64,000 nt of DNA from Sphingobacteriaceae bacterium (GTDB taxonomy: Bacteria > Bacteroidota > Bacteroidia > B-17B0 > Aurantibacillaceae). Below are positions 50,486 to 60,491 of the stretch, piece after piece. Below the pieces are notes generated by a model, which saw nothing but the letters and a program-made list of their open reading frames with translations, did no database searches and had not been told where the DNA came from. The position numbers and the translations under genes are program-made. Every line of letters begins with the position of its first letter. The first letter of the stretch is position 1. The DNA is taken from positions 1 through 64,000 of the forward strand of contig CANGGP010000012.1 of NCBI GenBank assembly GCA_947453445.1, in the 5' to 3' direction.

Positions 50486-52413
50486 TGGCAGATACAAAAG
50501 CCATTACGCGCTTAAAAAAAACAAAAGAACTGCTTAAAATTGAACGCGACGAAGATTTTCGTTTGTACAACGACATGTTCTTGCGCGTAAACATTGAACA
50601 GCGTCGCAAAAACGGCGTTACCTGGTATCCCATCAAAATAAACAACGAAGAATTGGGTTATGGAGAACTCATGCATCTTGAAATCGAACGTACCACCAAC
50701 ATCAACCAAGCACACCAATTTTCATCCGGCAAAAACGTGAGTTTGTTCAGTAACCGTCAAGATGAAGTATTAGAAATTACCGGCACCATCAAAGCCGTTT
50801 CTAAAAACACATTAAAATTAATACTGCACAGCGACGAAATGCCCGACTGGTGTTACGAAGGAAAACTTGGCATCAACATTCAATTCGACGATAACTCATA
50901 CACCGAAATGCAAAACGCCTTGGATGTGGTAATCAATGCAAAAAGCGGACGAATAGCCGAATTGCGCGAAATGATTGAAGGTGAAATGCCCATTGCATTC
51001 GAAAAAATAAACAACGAAGTTTTAATTCCACAATTAAATTTATCGCAAAATCGTGCCGTTCGCCATGTGCTTAGCACCAACGACATTGGCGTTATCCATG
51101 GGCCTCCGGGCACCGGCAAAACCACTTCATTGGCAAATGCCATACGCCTTACTTTACAAACCGAAAAACAAGTGATGGTGTGCGCACCCACCAATGCCGC
51201 TGTTGATGTATTGACCGAAAAATTACTTGAATTGGGTATCGATGTGCTCCGTCTTGGCCACCCGGCAAGGATTTCAGAAGACCTCATGCAAAGTTCGGTA
51301 GATGGTAAAGTAAGTGCTTCACCTTATTATAAAGACATCAAAAATTTACGACGCAATGCCGAAGAATATTTTCGCATGGCCGGTAAATACAAAAGGGTTT
51401 TCGGAAAAGAAGATGCCAAACAACGCGCCGCTTATTATCAAGAAGCCAGAAATTCAATCAAAGAGGCGCGCTTGTTAGAAGATTTTATTGTGGATGAATT
51501 ATTTAAAAATTCGCAAGTCATTTGCTGCACACCTGTAACTGCAACCCACCGCGCACTGCAACGCAAAAAATTCAACACCTTGTTTTTCGATGAAGCTTCA
51601 CAAGCTTTAGAAGCCATGGTGTGGATTCCCTTGCTAAAATGCAATCGCCTAATTTTAGCCGGCGACCATTTTCAATTACCGCCCGTGGTAAAAAGTCAGG
51701 AAGCAAAAAAAGGCGGATTAAACATTAGCATGCTCGACCGTTGCATTGAATTTGAAAATGCAGTGGTATTGCTCAAACGCCAATACCGCATGAACAATGC
51801 CATTATGGGTTACAGTAATGTGTATTTTTACAACAATGAATTAGAATCCGATGATTCAGTGGCCTCGCATGCCTTGCTTTACGACGACGACAGTTACTTA
51901 TCGAAAAGCCTTGAATTTATTGATACTGCAGGATGTAGTTTCGATGAAATTCAAAACCCCGAAACCCTCAGCCATTCCAATCCAAAAGAGGCAGATATTT
52001 TGTTCAAACATTTGGTGCAACTCAGCAACGATTATGCCGCGCATACCGATTTACCTGAAATCAATGTCGGCATTATTTCACCCTACCGCGAGCAGCGAGA
52101 GTATTTAATGGACAACCAATCACAATATGAATTCAATCGCAACAAAATTAGTTCCATTGCCATTAAAACCATCGACGGATTTCAGGGAGAAGAACGCGAT
52201 GTGATTTACATATCACTTGTGCGCAGCAACGAACAGCAAGAAATTGGTTTTTTGGCCGACTTGCGTCGAATGAACGTGGCCATCACTAGGGCAAAGAAAA
52301 AATTAGTGCTGATTGGTGACAGCGCTACGGTTGGCTCAAACCCTTTCTACAAGGGTTTTCTCGAACATTGCGAAAAGCATGGCCTGTATCGAACAGCTTG
52401 GGAGTGGTTATAA
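50485..52413 (+). CDS. SF1B (Upf1/IGHMBP2-like) DNA/RNA helicase
   Basis: This 642-residue protein has an N-terminal OB/1B-like part (about 1-180), then helicase motifs I GPPGTGKTTS (206-215), Ia CAPTNAAVDVL, II FFDEASQALE, III AGDHFQLPPVV, IV LKRQYRMN, V TIDGFQGEERDV and VI VAITRAKKKL. This is the Upf1-like SF1 family, which unwinds 5' to 3'. The bacterial member's role, in repair or RNA metabolism, is not fixed. It is translationally coupled to the hydroxylase gene. Confidence 0.94.
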   Translation: MADTKAITRLKKTKELLKIERDEDFRLYNDMFLRVNIEQRRKNGVTWYPIKINNEELGYGELMHLEIERTTNINQAHQFSSGKNVSLFSNRQDEVLEITGTIKAVSKNTLKLILHSDEMPDWCYEGKLGINIQFDDNSYTEMQNALDVVINAKSGRIAELREMIEGEMPIAFEKINNEVLIPQLNLSQNRAVRHVLSTNDIGVIHGPPGTGKTTSLANAIRLTLQTEKQVMVCAPTNAAVDVLTEKLLELGIDVLRLGHPARISEDLMQSSVDGKVSASPYYKDIKNLRRNAEEYFRMAGKYKRVFGKEDAKQRAAYYQEARNSIKEARLLEDFIVDELFKNSQVICCTPVTATHRALQRKKFNTLFFDEASQALEAMVWIPLLKCNRLILAGDHFQLPPVVKSQEAKKGGLNISMLDRCIEFENAVVLLKRQYRMNNAIMGYSNVYFYNNELESDDSVASHALLYDDDSYLSKSLEFIDTAGCSFDEIQNPETLSHSNPKEADILFKHLVQLSNDYAAHTDLPEINVGIISPYREQREYLMDNQSQYEFNRNKISSIAIKTIDGFQGEERDVIYISLVRSNEQQEIGFLADLRRMNVAITRAKKKLVLIGDSATVGSNPFYKGFLEHCEKHGLYRTAWEWL

Positions 52414-52506
52414 AATGAGAATGGCGACTGCATAAGTTTTTAAATAAGGTGTTCACTTTTTTTTGTCATAAATTTCACTATATTAGTGAAACCAAAATCC
52501 TTACAA

Positions 52507-53460
52507 ATGAAAAGCCAATCTCTAATCCAAAAACTCAAGTCATTATTACTTGTATTAATTTTAATTCTAGGACACACCAATTTACAAGCACAATGCAATC
52601 TTACTGCAGGTTATACTTATACCCTTGGTCCAAATGGTCAGGTATTTTTTACAAGTACATCAACAGGTACCAACAGCAATACAATTTATCGATGGAATTT
52701 AATGACATTCCCTAACGCGTATGGCATTTTCAGTGGTACTGCACTTTCTACATATTCGTTTACTTTCCCAAATAATACAACTTACAACATTTACCATGTA
52801 GTAGCAACCACAACACCAAGTTACTGCGCCGATTCAGTGTTACATAGCATTGCCGTTACAAACGCCACATGTTCAGCTACAACAAATTTTACTTTACAAC
52901 AAGTTCCCAATCAAAATTCAACTTGGAACGGCTTAGTGAATTATCCTTCAAATGTAACTGCAGCATCTTGGTATTGGGGCGATGGAAATACTTCTACTGG
53001 TCTTTACCCAAGTCATACCTACGCATCTCCTGGCTATTATAATGTTTGCTTGAGTTTGACTATTTCTTGTGGCAGTGTTTTTACTGCTTGTACTTATTCT
53101 AACCTTAATAAACCCAACGGAAACGCCCAACAAAACCAAATTGTTACTTTAAATATTATTCAGGGCGCGCCAACCGCAGTCAATCAGTTATTGAATCAAA
53201 ACGACAATTTAACTATTTTCCCTAATCCTAATAATTCGAATTTTTCAATCAGTTTGGGTGCTTATTCCCCTGGCAGTAATTTACAATTACGAATTACTAA
53301 TCTTTTAGGAAATGAAGTGTATTCGGATGAACTTCAAGTTCAAAACCATGATGAATCTAAATCGATAGATCTTCACTTTTTGTCTAGTGGAACTTATTTT
53401 GCCATTCTATTTGACGGAAAAACCTGTAAGACATCTAAAATATTTATCAATAAGGATTGA
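52507..53460 (+). CDS. T9SS-exported protein with two PKD-like modules
   Basis: The protein has 317 residues from the ATG at 52507, which gives a standard signal peptide (LKSLLLVLILILGHTNLQAQ); a GTG 21 bases upstream is also in frame. Two modules (CNLTAGYTYTLGPNGQVFF at about 24, and CSATTNFTLQQVPNQ with SWYWGDGNTS at about 125-175) are relatives of those in the large adhesins at 22-27 kb. The sorting domain runs IFPNPNNSNFSISL to TSKIFINKD. It stands alone. Confidence 0.85.
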   Translation: MKSQSLIQKLKSLLLVLILILGHTNLQAQCNLTAGYTYTLGPNGQVFFTSTSTGTNSNTIYRWNLMTFPNAYGIFSGTALSTYSFTFPNNTTYNIYHVVATTTPSYCADSVLHSIAVTNATCSATTNFTLQQVPNQNSTWNGLVNYPSNVTAASWYWGDGNTSTGLYPSHTYASPGYYNVCLSLTISCGSVFTACTYSNLNKPNGNAQQNQIVTLNIIQGAPTAVNQLLNQNDNLTIFPNPNNSNFSISLGAYSPGSNLQLRITNLLGNEVYSDELQVQNHDESKSIDLHFLSSGTYFAILFDGKTCKTSKIFINKD

Positions 53461-53500
53461 ACTATTTGATATTATTTTCGCAGGTTTACTTTAGTTGAAA

Positions 53501-54910
53501 CTACAAACTCAAAGGTTTGCCCAAGTAATAATCAATCACCTTTAATTTAAAAATGTAATCGTATTTGTCTTGCAACATATTACACTCTGCCGTAAACACC
53601 TTGGCTTTGGCCGAATTAAAATCATATGAACTGATGACCCCGGCATTAAATTTTTGTTGGGCATAAAAAAACGATTCATTCGCCGCTTTTACACTGGCTG
53701 AACTTGCTTTGTATTTATTTAATGCTGCCCTGGCATTTCCATAGGCTTGCGCAATACTCTTGTATAAATTCTGTTTCGCCAAATCCATACTAAAACGTGC
53801 ATTCAAAGAATTGATCTTTGCATTTTTAATGGCCGTTGACGTTTGAAAGCCATTGTACAATGGCATTGAGAAAGTAAAACCAATACTCTTGTTGGCATTG
53901 TTTTTAAATTGCTCCGCAAAAGGTGTGTTCGCCAACACTGGACTTTGCACTGTGTATGAAAAAGCACCCATATTGGTATACAGCATTTGTGTTTGATCTT
54001 GATACCCAATTACTTTTTTGGCCAAACCCGATGTACCGGTACCCATGCTCGCATTAAAACTTAAACTCGGACTCACCCGCCCTTTGCTGGCCATTAAATA
54101 TTTTTCAGCACTCAAAATCGAATACTCACTGCTCTTAATGCTAGGTTGGTTTTTAAGTGCGGTTTCGTATATGTTGGTTAAATTATTTTCCAACAACAAA
54201 CTCTCTTGCACGTTTAAATCAGGCCTTGCGATATTAAAAGTGGTCACCGAATCAAAATTCATCAATTGTTTTAAATTTAAAATCGACATGTTATACCCAT
54301 TCTCTGCTGCTGTAACATTAACCTCTTCTGAGGCCAATTGCGCCAAAATATTGTATTCCTCACTCTTGGCCAATGAACCGGCGCTCACCAATTTTTGAGT
54401 GCGTTCCAATTGCTCCTTGGTAATCTGATATTGATTGTGTGAAATCTTTAATATTTCTTCTGAAAAAATCACACCAATGTAAGCGTTTGCCACGCCCAAA
54501 GACAAGTCATTTTCTTGTTGCTTCAAACGTTCTACACCACTTAAATAATTGTATTCACTAGCTTTAATGCTATTGTATTGCGACATGCCGCTCCACAACA
54601 TCACACTGCTGCTTAAATAAAAGTTTTGAGACAGTACTGCTTGCGATTTTACAAATGAATTGGTATAACGGTCGATGGTTTGCCCGAAATTATACTGATG
54701 TGTAGCCGCTGCATTTAACGAAGGCAATAAACCCAACTTGCTTTGTTCGGCATTATTCAACATCGTTTGATTATTGAGATTAATCTGCTTTAAACCAATG
54801 TTGTGGTTTTTTGCATATACAATACATTGTTCCAAATCCCAAGACGATTGGCCTTGCACCGACAAACATGAAAGGAAAATAACAACGAAAACAATTTTAA
54901 GCTTTTCCAT
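53501..54910 (-). CDS. TolC-family outer-membrane efflux protein
   Basis: This 469-residue protein has a signal peptide (residues 1-20) and two OEP repeats with long coiled helices: WDLEQCIVYAKNHNIGLKQI, GLLPSLNAAATHQYNFGQTI, ERTQKLVSAGSLAKSEEYNI; second: AKNLYKSIAQ-type helices, QQKFNAGVISSYDFNSAK. TolC proteins are trimeric exit ducts for tripartite export. It follows the polysaccharide genes 100 bp downstream on the same strand. No inner-membrane pump or adaptor is next to it. Confidence 0.92.
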   Translation of the reverse strand: MEKLKIVFVVIFLSCLSVQGQSSWDLEQCIVYAKNHNIGLKQINLNNQTMLNNAEQSKLGLLPSLNAAATHQYNFGQTIDRYTNSFVKSQAVLSQNFYLSSSVMLWSGMSQYNSIKASEYNYLSGVERLKQQENDLSLGVANAYIGVIFSEEILKISHNQYQITKEQLERTQKLVSAGSLAKSEEYNILAQLASEEVNVTAAENGYNMSILNLKQLMNFDSVTTFNIARPDLNVQESLLLENNLTNIYETALKNQPSIKSSEYSILSAEKYLMASKGRVSPSLSFNASMGTGTSGLAKKVIGYQDQTQMLYTNMGAFSYTVQSPVLANTPFAEQFKNNANKSIGFTFSMPLYNGFQTSTAIKNAKINSLNARFSMDLAKQNLYKSIAQAYGNARAALNKYKASSASVKAANESFFYAQQKFNAGVISSYDFNSAKAKVFTAECNMLQDKYDYIFKLKVIDYYLGKPLSL

Positions 54911-55010
54911 AATTCGAATTAAAATTAGAGAATATTTGTGTTGGTTGTTAGCGGAAATGAAATTCTTACACTAACGGCAAATTTCACGTTTATGCGTTCA
55001 TCCCAAAGGA

Positions 55011-56120
55011 TTAATGATGGGTAGTGGATTTAAGCTTGTGTTGTTTAACAATTTTGGCATTCAAGCGAATCACACATCCTAAAAACAATAAGCCGCAAGC
55101 AACCAAGGTTAACAAACTAATGGTTGGATCTTTAAAATAATACGTCAACACCGATGCGGCAATGGTAATCACCGAAAAAGCATAAATAATAATCACCGTT
55201 TTTGAATGCGAAAATTTACAATCCAAAAGTTTATGGTGGATGTGATTTCTGTCGGCATTAAAAGGTGATTGACCCTTGATGGCACGAATAATAAAGATTC
55301 GGAGTGTGTCCATCAAAGGATAAACCAATGCCGAAATTACAAACACAGGCTTGCTGATGTGCACCCAAAATTTATCCAATTGCTCGGTGGGATACTCAAT
55401 GAGTTTAATGGCCAACACACAAACCAACATGCCGATCACCAAAGAGCCTGAATCACCCATAAATATTTTCGCAGGCGAATAATTAAAAATTAAAAAGCCC
55501 AGCAACGATCCAGCCAAAGCAAAAGCCAATGCAGCATAAGGATACTCATTTGCGAATATGAACCAAATGCCAAATGCCGTGCAAGTAATAAAGCCTACAC
55601 CACTCGCCAAACCATCAACCCCGTCAATTAAATTAAATGAATTCACCACCACCACATATGTAAATATCGAAAGAAATACACTGCCCCAATAAGGTATATC
55701 GTAAACGCCAAAAATACCATGCAATCCGGTAATGCGAATGTCGCCCATCAATACCAAAATCAATGCCACCAAAATATGGGCAAATAGCTTTTTTACCGGC
55801 GCAGTACCAATAATATCATCCTTCACCCCAACAAAAAATAAGATTAAACTGGTGGCAATAATTAATTTAAACTCAGTTACCGATTGCAAAATTTTATCGT
55901 AATAAATGCGATCTTCTATATTATACCACAAAGCATAAGCAAACAATGTTCCCGCGTAGATGATAATACCACCAATGGTGGGAATTGAGCGTTTGTGGAT
56001 TTTTCGTTCTTCACTTGGTGCATCTATCAAACGCTTTAACACAGCCACCTTTATTAAGGCAGGGGTGGAATACAACACCACAATAAAAGCCGTAAAAAAT
56101 ACCAGTATTAATGTAACCAT
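55011..56120 (-). CDS. MraY/WecA-family polyprenyl-phosphate sugar-phosphate transferase
   Basis: The product has 369 residues and about 11 transmembrane helices. Motifs: HKRSIPTIGGIIIY, VGVKDD (Mg-binding Asp pair), NSFNLIDGVDGLASG, IFMGDSGSLVIG, and the cytoplasmic HIHHKLL. This points to a WecA/TagO-type enzyme moving a HexNAc-1-phosphate or similar to undecaprenyl phosphate, the first step of a surface glycan, rather than MraY itself. The start follows the Wzi-like stop with no gap. Confidence 0.93.
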   Translation of the reverse strand: MVTLILVFFTAFIVVLYSTPALIKVAVLKRLIDAPSEERKIHKRSIPTIGGIIIYAGTLFAYALWYNIEDRIYYDKILQSVTEFKLIIATSLILFFVGVKDDIIGTAPVKKLFAHILVALILVLMGDIRITGLHGIFGVYDIPYWGSVFLSIFTYVVVVNSFNLIDGVDGLASGVGFITCTAFGIWFIFANEYPYAALAFALAGSLLGFLIFNYSPAKIFMGDSGSLVIGMLVCVLAIKLIEYPTEQLDKFWVHISKPVFVISALVYPLMDTLRIFIIRAIKGQSPFNADRNHIHHKLLDCKFSHSKTVIIIYAFSVITIAASVLTYYFKDPTISLLTLVACGLLFLGCVIRLNAKIVKQHKLKSTTHH

Positions 56121-57665
56121 TTAAAAATCGTAGTAATAATTGTATAAGTTGGTTTTTAAGCCAATAAATACATATGTTGTCTCATTGTTTAAGTTCTTAA
56201 AGTTAGTAAAATTTTGGCTTCTATACGTTATTCCCATGCTCACCATAAAGTTATAGGCCGTATTTAAGGTGTATCCAAACTTGGCAGTACACATCGAATT
56301 GTAATAATAGGGTTTATGCCCCTTTTGTACATCTTGATAATTGTATTTTATGTTCAAATCAAAGCGGCTAAATTTATAATCGGCCAGTAGAACCAATTCC
56401 TGGCCATGACCAATGGTAAAGGCCAGGTTTTGATTGTAGTGGTTGTATCCCTGATCGGTTAAAGAATTCGGTGTATTGCCATAACTGCCTTCACTCACAT
56501 AATTGTATTCACCTTGTAAAAACAAATGTTTTACGCCAAAAGCATCAAAGTAATTACAACCAAACTGCTGCCCGTAACCATTTCCTAAGGTATCGGTATT
56601 GCTCAAATCATCAACCATGGCCTGATAATAAACGTTCAAACGGTCACTCAGCTTTATTTTTACATCTGAACCAATCAATAAATTGTTTTTGTAATTTAAA
56701 CCATGAACAGGCACATCGGTAAAAATAACAGGATTAAAATAGGTCCAGTTTAAATAATGGCGGTTTCTGCCATCGCCCGCTTGCCATATCAATCCTTGAA
56801 AAAATGAGAACTGCACATTTTTGTGCGGCAAAAAACTGATGTGCTGAAAGGCAGCGGCTTTTTTCTGCAACAAAGGCTCAATACCATAGGTTTGCTTTTT
56901 AGCTGCAGCCGTAAAGTTGGTTAACACGGAATAGATAGATGTGTATTGAATTTTGCCTTTTAACCACGATTGTGTGATGCGGGCATAAGGATAGTTAAAC
57001 GAATTGTCACTCAACAATAACGAACGGTAACCGTGTCCAATCTTTTGTTTGCCGTGCCCTACTTGAATGTTTAAATTTTTGGCAGCTTGCACCGATACAA
57101 ATCCCGATGCAAAAGCATAATCATAGGCATAGGTTTTAAAATTTTTAAATCTGCCTTGTCCAGGCACCACACGCATGGCATTGCTGGCATTGTAAACATA
57201 ATTTGGCAACCATGCCTGGTTTTCGGTAAACATGGTTTCAAAATATACATTGTTGCCAACGCTGCCGCTAACCATCAATCCACGGGTGTTGGTGTAAAAT
57301 TTTTTATCAATGCTGTCCGAAAAATCTTTTCCCTTTTCAAAATTTAAAATTGGATCAATTCGCAAACGCACCTTTTCATCCTTTGGCGCAATGGTGATCA
57401 AAGGGTTATAAAAGAAAAAATCCACCCCCGCATCTTCATGAATGTACTTGTATACGTTATGGCTGTCGGCCACATGCAAATACTTGGGTGAAAAAAAATG
57501 AATGTAGGGCTTAACATCCGTGTGTAAAACGTTTTCTTTTTTCGCCAATTCGCGTTCCGTTAGTAAGGCAGTAAAATATTCGGAGGGTAAATTAAAAAAT
57601 TGTGCGCGGCCAATGAGCGTACAACAAAGAAAAACAAAAAAATAACTATGAAATCTAATTTTCAA
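56121..57665 (-). CDS. Wzi/RemB-like outer-membrane protein
   Basis: This 514-residue protein has a signal peptide (residues 1-21) and many Tyr/Phe-rich strands (NLNIQVGHGKQKIGHGYRSL, IYSVLTNFTAAAKKQTYG, LIGSDVKIKLSDRLNVYYQA), ending in aromatic YNYYYDF. The GHGYRSLLLSD block resembles capsule-assembly Wzi-type barrels and the gliding protein RemB of Flavobacterium. Its place between fcl and the WecA-like gene supports a role in exporting or holding a surface polysaccharide. Confidence 0.7.
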   Translation of the reverse strand: MKIRFHSYFFVFLCCTLIGRAQFFNLPSEYFTALLTERELAKKENVLHTDVKPYIHFFSPKYLHVADSHNVYKYIHEDAGVDFFFYNPLITIAPKDEKVRLRIDPILNFEKGKDFSDSIDKKFYTNTRGLMVSGSVGNNVYFETMFTENQAWLPNYVYNASNAMRVVPGQGRFKNFKTYAYDYAFASGFVSVQAAKNLNIQVGHGKQKIGHGYRSLLLSDNSFNYPYARITQSWLKGKIQYTSIYSVLTNFTAAAKKQTYGIEPLLQKKAAAFQHISFLPHKNVQFSFFQGLIWQAGDGRNRHYLNWTYFNPVIFTDVPVHGLNYKNNLLIGSDVKIKLSDRLNVYYQAMVDDLSNTDTLGNGYGQQFGCNYFDAFGVKHLFLQGEYNYVSEGSYGNTPNSLTDQGYNHYNQNLAFTIGHGQELVLLADYKFSRFDLNIKYNYQDVQKGHKPYYYNSMCTAKFGYTLNTAYNFMVSMGITYRSQNFTNFKNLNNETTYVFIGLKTNLYNYYYDF

Positions 57666-57689
57666 TCGATGGTATTAAAATGAAATGGC

Positions 57690-58631
57690 TTACCACACCT
57701 TTACATTTTCCTTTTTTACAAAATCATTGTAAACCATTTGAATGCCTTCCCTTAATTCAATCTTATGCTTCCAGCCCAATTGGTGCAAGCGACTCACATC
57801 CATTAATTTTCTTGGCGTTCCGTCGGGTTTGCTGATATCAAAAACAATATGACCTTTATGGCCCACCACGTCCTGAATTAACAAAGCCAATTCTTTAATC
57901 GATACATCGTTGCCAACCCCAATATTAATATGCTGACTGCCCGAATAATTTTGCATCAAAAACACACAAGCATCACCCAAATCATCGGCATGTAAAAATT
58001 CACGCAAAGGTGTGCCTGTTCCCCAAATTTCTACTTCTTCCTTTTGCGCCAATTTAGCTTCGTGAAACTTTCTGATTAAAGCAGGCAATACATGCGAGTT
58101 TTGTAAATTATAACTGTCGTTTGGGCCGTACAAATTTGTAGGCATCACCGATATAAAATCACAGTTGTATTGTCGACGGTAACTTTCGCACATCTTAATA
58201 CCGGTAATTTTTGCAATGGCATAAGGCTCGTTGGTGTCTTCCAATTTGCCACTCAATAAATAATCTTCCTTCAAGGGTTGTGGCGCCAATTTTGGATAAA
58301 TGCACGACGAGCCAAGAAACATTAATTTTTTTACTTGGTGCTGGTATGCCCCATGAATCACATTGTTTTGAATCATGAGGTTTTCATATAAAAAATCTGC
58401 GCGGTATGTGTTGTTGGCCATGATACCACCCACTTTAGCGGCTGCCAGAAAAATATACTCAGGTTTTTCTTGTTCTAAAAAAGCATTTACAGCCGTTTGA
58501 TTTCTTAAATCTAATTCAGCCGAGGTTCTAAAAATTAAATTTTTATAGCCTTTGTTTTTTAAATTACGCGTAATGGCTGAACCAACCATACCGCGGTGCC
58601 CGGCCACATATATTTTAGCGTCAATATTCAT
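57690..58631 (-). CDS. fcl: GDP-L-fucose synthase
   Basis: This 313-residue SDR enzyme has the cofactor motif [12 protein letters not shown], the family mark [12 protein letters not shown], the catalytic YAIAK (Tyr/Lys), NLYGPND and [12 protein letters not shown]. It epimerises and reduces GDP-4-keto-6-deoxymannose to GDP-fucose with NADPH. It is 23 bp downstream of gmd, the enzyme before it in the pathway. Confidence 0.96.
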   Translation of the reverse strand: MNIDAKIYVAGHRGMVGSAITRNLKNKGYKNLIFRTSAELDLRNQTAVNAFLEQEKPEYIFLAAAKVGGIMANNTYRADFLYENLMIQNNVIHGAYQHQVKKLMFLGSSCIYPKLAPQPLKEDYLLSGKLEDTNEPYAIAKITGIKMCESYRRQYNCDFISVMPTNLYGPNDSYNLQNSHVLPALIRKFHEAKLAQKEEVEIWGTGTPLREFLHADDLGDACVFLMQNYSGSQHINIGVGNDVSIKELALLIQDVVGHKGHIVFDISKPDGTPRKLMDVSRLHQLGWKHKIELREGIQMVYNDFVKKENVKVW

Positions 58632-58654
58632 GTCATTCGAAATATCGGTTCGTA

Positions 58655-59743
58655 TTATTCTTTTTGATCCAACACTTTGTGCCCGCCTTCCAAAAGATAT
58701 TTGTCTCTTTTAAAAAGTTCCAAATCCGATTGAACCATTTCCTTGCATAAATCTTGCACAGTGTATACAGGCGTCCATCCTAATTTATTCTTGGCTTTGG
58801 AAGCATCTCCCACCAACAAATCAACTTCAGCAGGTCGGTAATATTTAGGATCAATCTCCACCAATACCTTACCGGTTTTGGCATCAATGCCTTTTTCATT
58901 TTCATTTTTTCCTTGCCAATTCAATTGTATACCAACCTCTGCAAAGGCCATGTTGATAAACTCACGAACACTTATTTTTACACCGGTGGCCAAAACAAAA
59001 TCATCGGGCTCACTTTGTTGCAACATGCGCCACATGCCTTCTACGTAATCGCGGGCATGGCCCCAATCACGCTCCGAATCGATGTTACCCATAAATAATT
59101 TTTCCTGCATGCCCAAACTGATTTTTGCAGCTGCCCTGGTAATTTTACGTGTTACAAATGTTTCACCACGCACCGGACTCTCATGATTAAACAAGATGCC
59201 GTTACAGGCATACATGCCATAACTTTCGCGGTAGTTTTTGGTAATCCAAAATCCGTATAATTTTGCAACTCCATATGGACTGCGTGGATAAAACGGCGTG
59301 GTTTCTTTTTGCGGAATTTCTTGCACCAAGCCATACAACTCGCTGGTAGAGGCTTGATAAAATCTGGTTTTTTTCTCCAAACCCAAAATTCGGATGGCTT
59401 CTAAAATACGCAAAGTACCCAAAGCATCTGAATTGGCCGTGTATTCAGGCGTTTCAAAACTCACCTTCACGTGGCTTTGTGCCGCCAAATTATAAATTTC
59501 ATCCGGCTGCACTTCTTGCACAATGCGAATTAAATTGGTACTATCGGTTAAATCACCATAATGCAAAATAAAATTCACGTTCTTTTCATGCTGATCTTGA
59601 TACAAATGATCAATGCGAGCAGTATTCAACAAAGAACTGCGTCTTTTAATGCCGTGAACTATATAACCCTTTCCTAAAAGGAGCTCTGCAAGGTAGGCGC
59701 CATCCTGACCCGTTACCCCTGTAATTAATGCGACTTTGGACAT
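58655..59743 (-). CDS. gmd: GDP-mannose 4,6-dehydratase
   Basis: This 362-residue SDR enzyme opens with [19 protein letters not shown] and has [23 protein letters not shown], the STSE catalytic Thr/Glu segment ([10 protein letters not shown]), YGVAKLYG and the GDP-binding [14 protein letters not shown]. It makes GDP-4-keto-6-deoxy-D-mannose, the substrate of the next gene's product. It heads the gmd-fcl-wzi-wecA block, read leftward. Confidence 0.97.
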   Translation of the reverse strand: MSKVALITGVTGQDGAYLAELLLGKGYIVHGIKRRSSLLNTARIDHLYQDQHEKNVNFILHYGDLTDSTNLIRIVQEVQPDEIYNLAAQSHVKVSFETPEYTANSDALGTLRILEAIRILGLEKKTRFYQASTSELYGLVQEIPQKETTPFYPRSPYGVAKLYGFWITKNYRESYGMYACNGILFNHESPVRGETFVTRKITRAAAKISLGMQEKLFMGNIDSERDWGHARDYVEGMWRMLQQSEPDDFVLATGVKISVREFINMAFAEVGIQLNWQGKNENEKGIDAKTGKVLVEIDPKYYRPAEVDLLVGDASKAKNKLGWTPVYTVQDLCKEMVQSDLELFKRDKYLLEGGHKVLDQKE

Positions 59744-59800
59744 AATGATAAAAAAGCAATATTACGAAAAATTAACCTTCTATTTCCCTTTCCGGTCGAA

Positions 59801-59829
59801 TTGCAACTGAAATGATTTATTTATATTTG
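59801..59829 (+). promoter_or_regulatory. Promoter of the DUF3098-uppP operon
   Basis: TTG at 59801 and TATATTTG at 59822-59829 fit the Bacteroidota -33/-7 consensus with an 18-bp spacer. The preferred ATG lies 16 bp downstream. Confidence 0.7.
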
Positions 59830-59844
59830 ACTTTTCGAATCACT

Positions 59845-60084
59845 ATGAAAACTACCTTCTCTAAAAAGAATTATTTTGTGATGCTGGCCGGCTTGCTTTT
59901 AATTTGTTTGGGCTATTTGTTAATGGTTGGCGGAGGCAGTAACAACGATGCTGTTTTTAATCCTGAAATTTTTAGTTTCAGAAGAATTACACTGGCACCA
60001 ATGGTTTGTTTAGCCGGTTTTGTCACCATCATTTTTGCCATTATGTGGCAACCTAAAAGCAGCGAAAATACCAGCGAAAAATAA
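59845..60084 (+). CDS. DUF3098 small membrane protein
   Basis: The product has 79 residues when started at ATG 59845 (KTTFSKKNYFVMLAGLLLI), the usual family beginning; a start 33 bases upstream would overlap the promoter. Two transmembrane helices flank GGGSNNDAVFNPEIFSFRRI, the DUF3098 signature. In Bacteroidota it is regularly found with ftsX and uppP, as here, suggesting an envelope or division role. Its stop overlaps the next ATG. Confidence 0.92.
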   Translation: MKTTFSKKNYFVMLAGLLLICLGYLLMVGGGSNNDAVFNPEIFSFRRITLAPMVCLAGFVTIIFAIMWQPKSSENTSEK

Positions 60085-60488
60085 TGAACAACGATTCGGC
60101 AACCAAGTCGCCCGGCAGCAATAAACTTCCAAAGTTTCTAGCCATTTCGGCACTGATTGTGATCGTTGGTTTTTTGCTTTATTATTTTATTTGCGGTTTC
60201 ACATACAGCGAAGGAAGTCGATCCGGCATCCTTACAAAAATCAGCAAAAAAGGATATGTCTTTAAAACTTACGAAGGCGAAATCAATATTGGCGGCTTAT
60301 ACCAAAACAACAGTACCATTGTGCCAACCACCATTTTTTATTTTTCGGTGCAAGACAAAAAAATTTATTACGACCTTCAACAAGCCGAAGGCAAACGTGT
60401 AATTGTGTATTATAAGCAGGTGTTTAAGAATTTTTTCTGGCAAGGCGACACCGATTATTTTGTTTATCAAATTTCTATTCCAAAATAA
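60084..60488 (+). CDS. Hypothetical membrane-anchored protein
   Basis: The protein has 134 residues with one transmembrane helix (about 19-38) and then a small soluble domain (TYSEGSRSGILTKISKKGY, FKTYEGEINIGG, YYKQVFKNFFWQGDTDYFVY). Similar proteins are common in Bacteroidota and have no established function. It is coupled to DUF3098 (TAATG) and lies 3 bp before uppP, so it belongs to the same operon. Confidence 0.75.
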   Translation: MNNDSATKSPGSNKLPKFLAISALIVIVGFLLYYFICGFTYSEGSRSGILTKISKKGYVFKTYEGEINIGGLYQNNSTIVPTTIFYFSVQDKKIYYDLQQAEGKRVIVYYKQVFKNFFWQGDTDYFVYQISIPK

Positions 60489-60491
60489 AAC

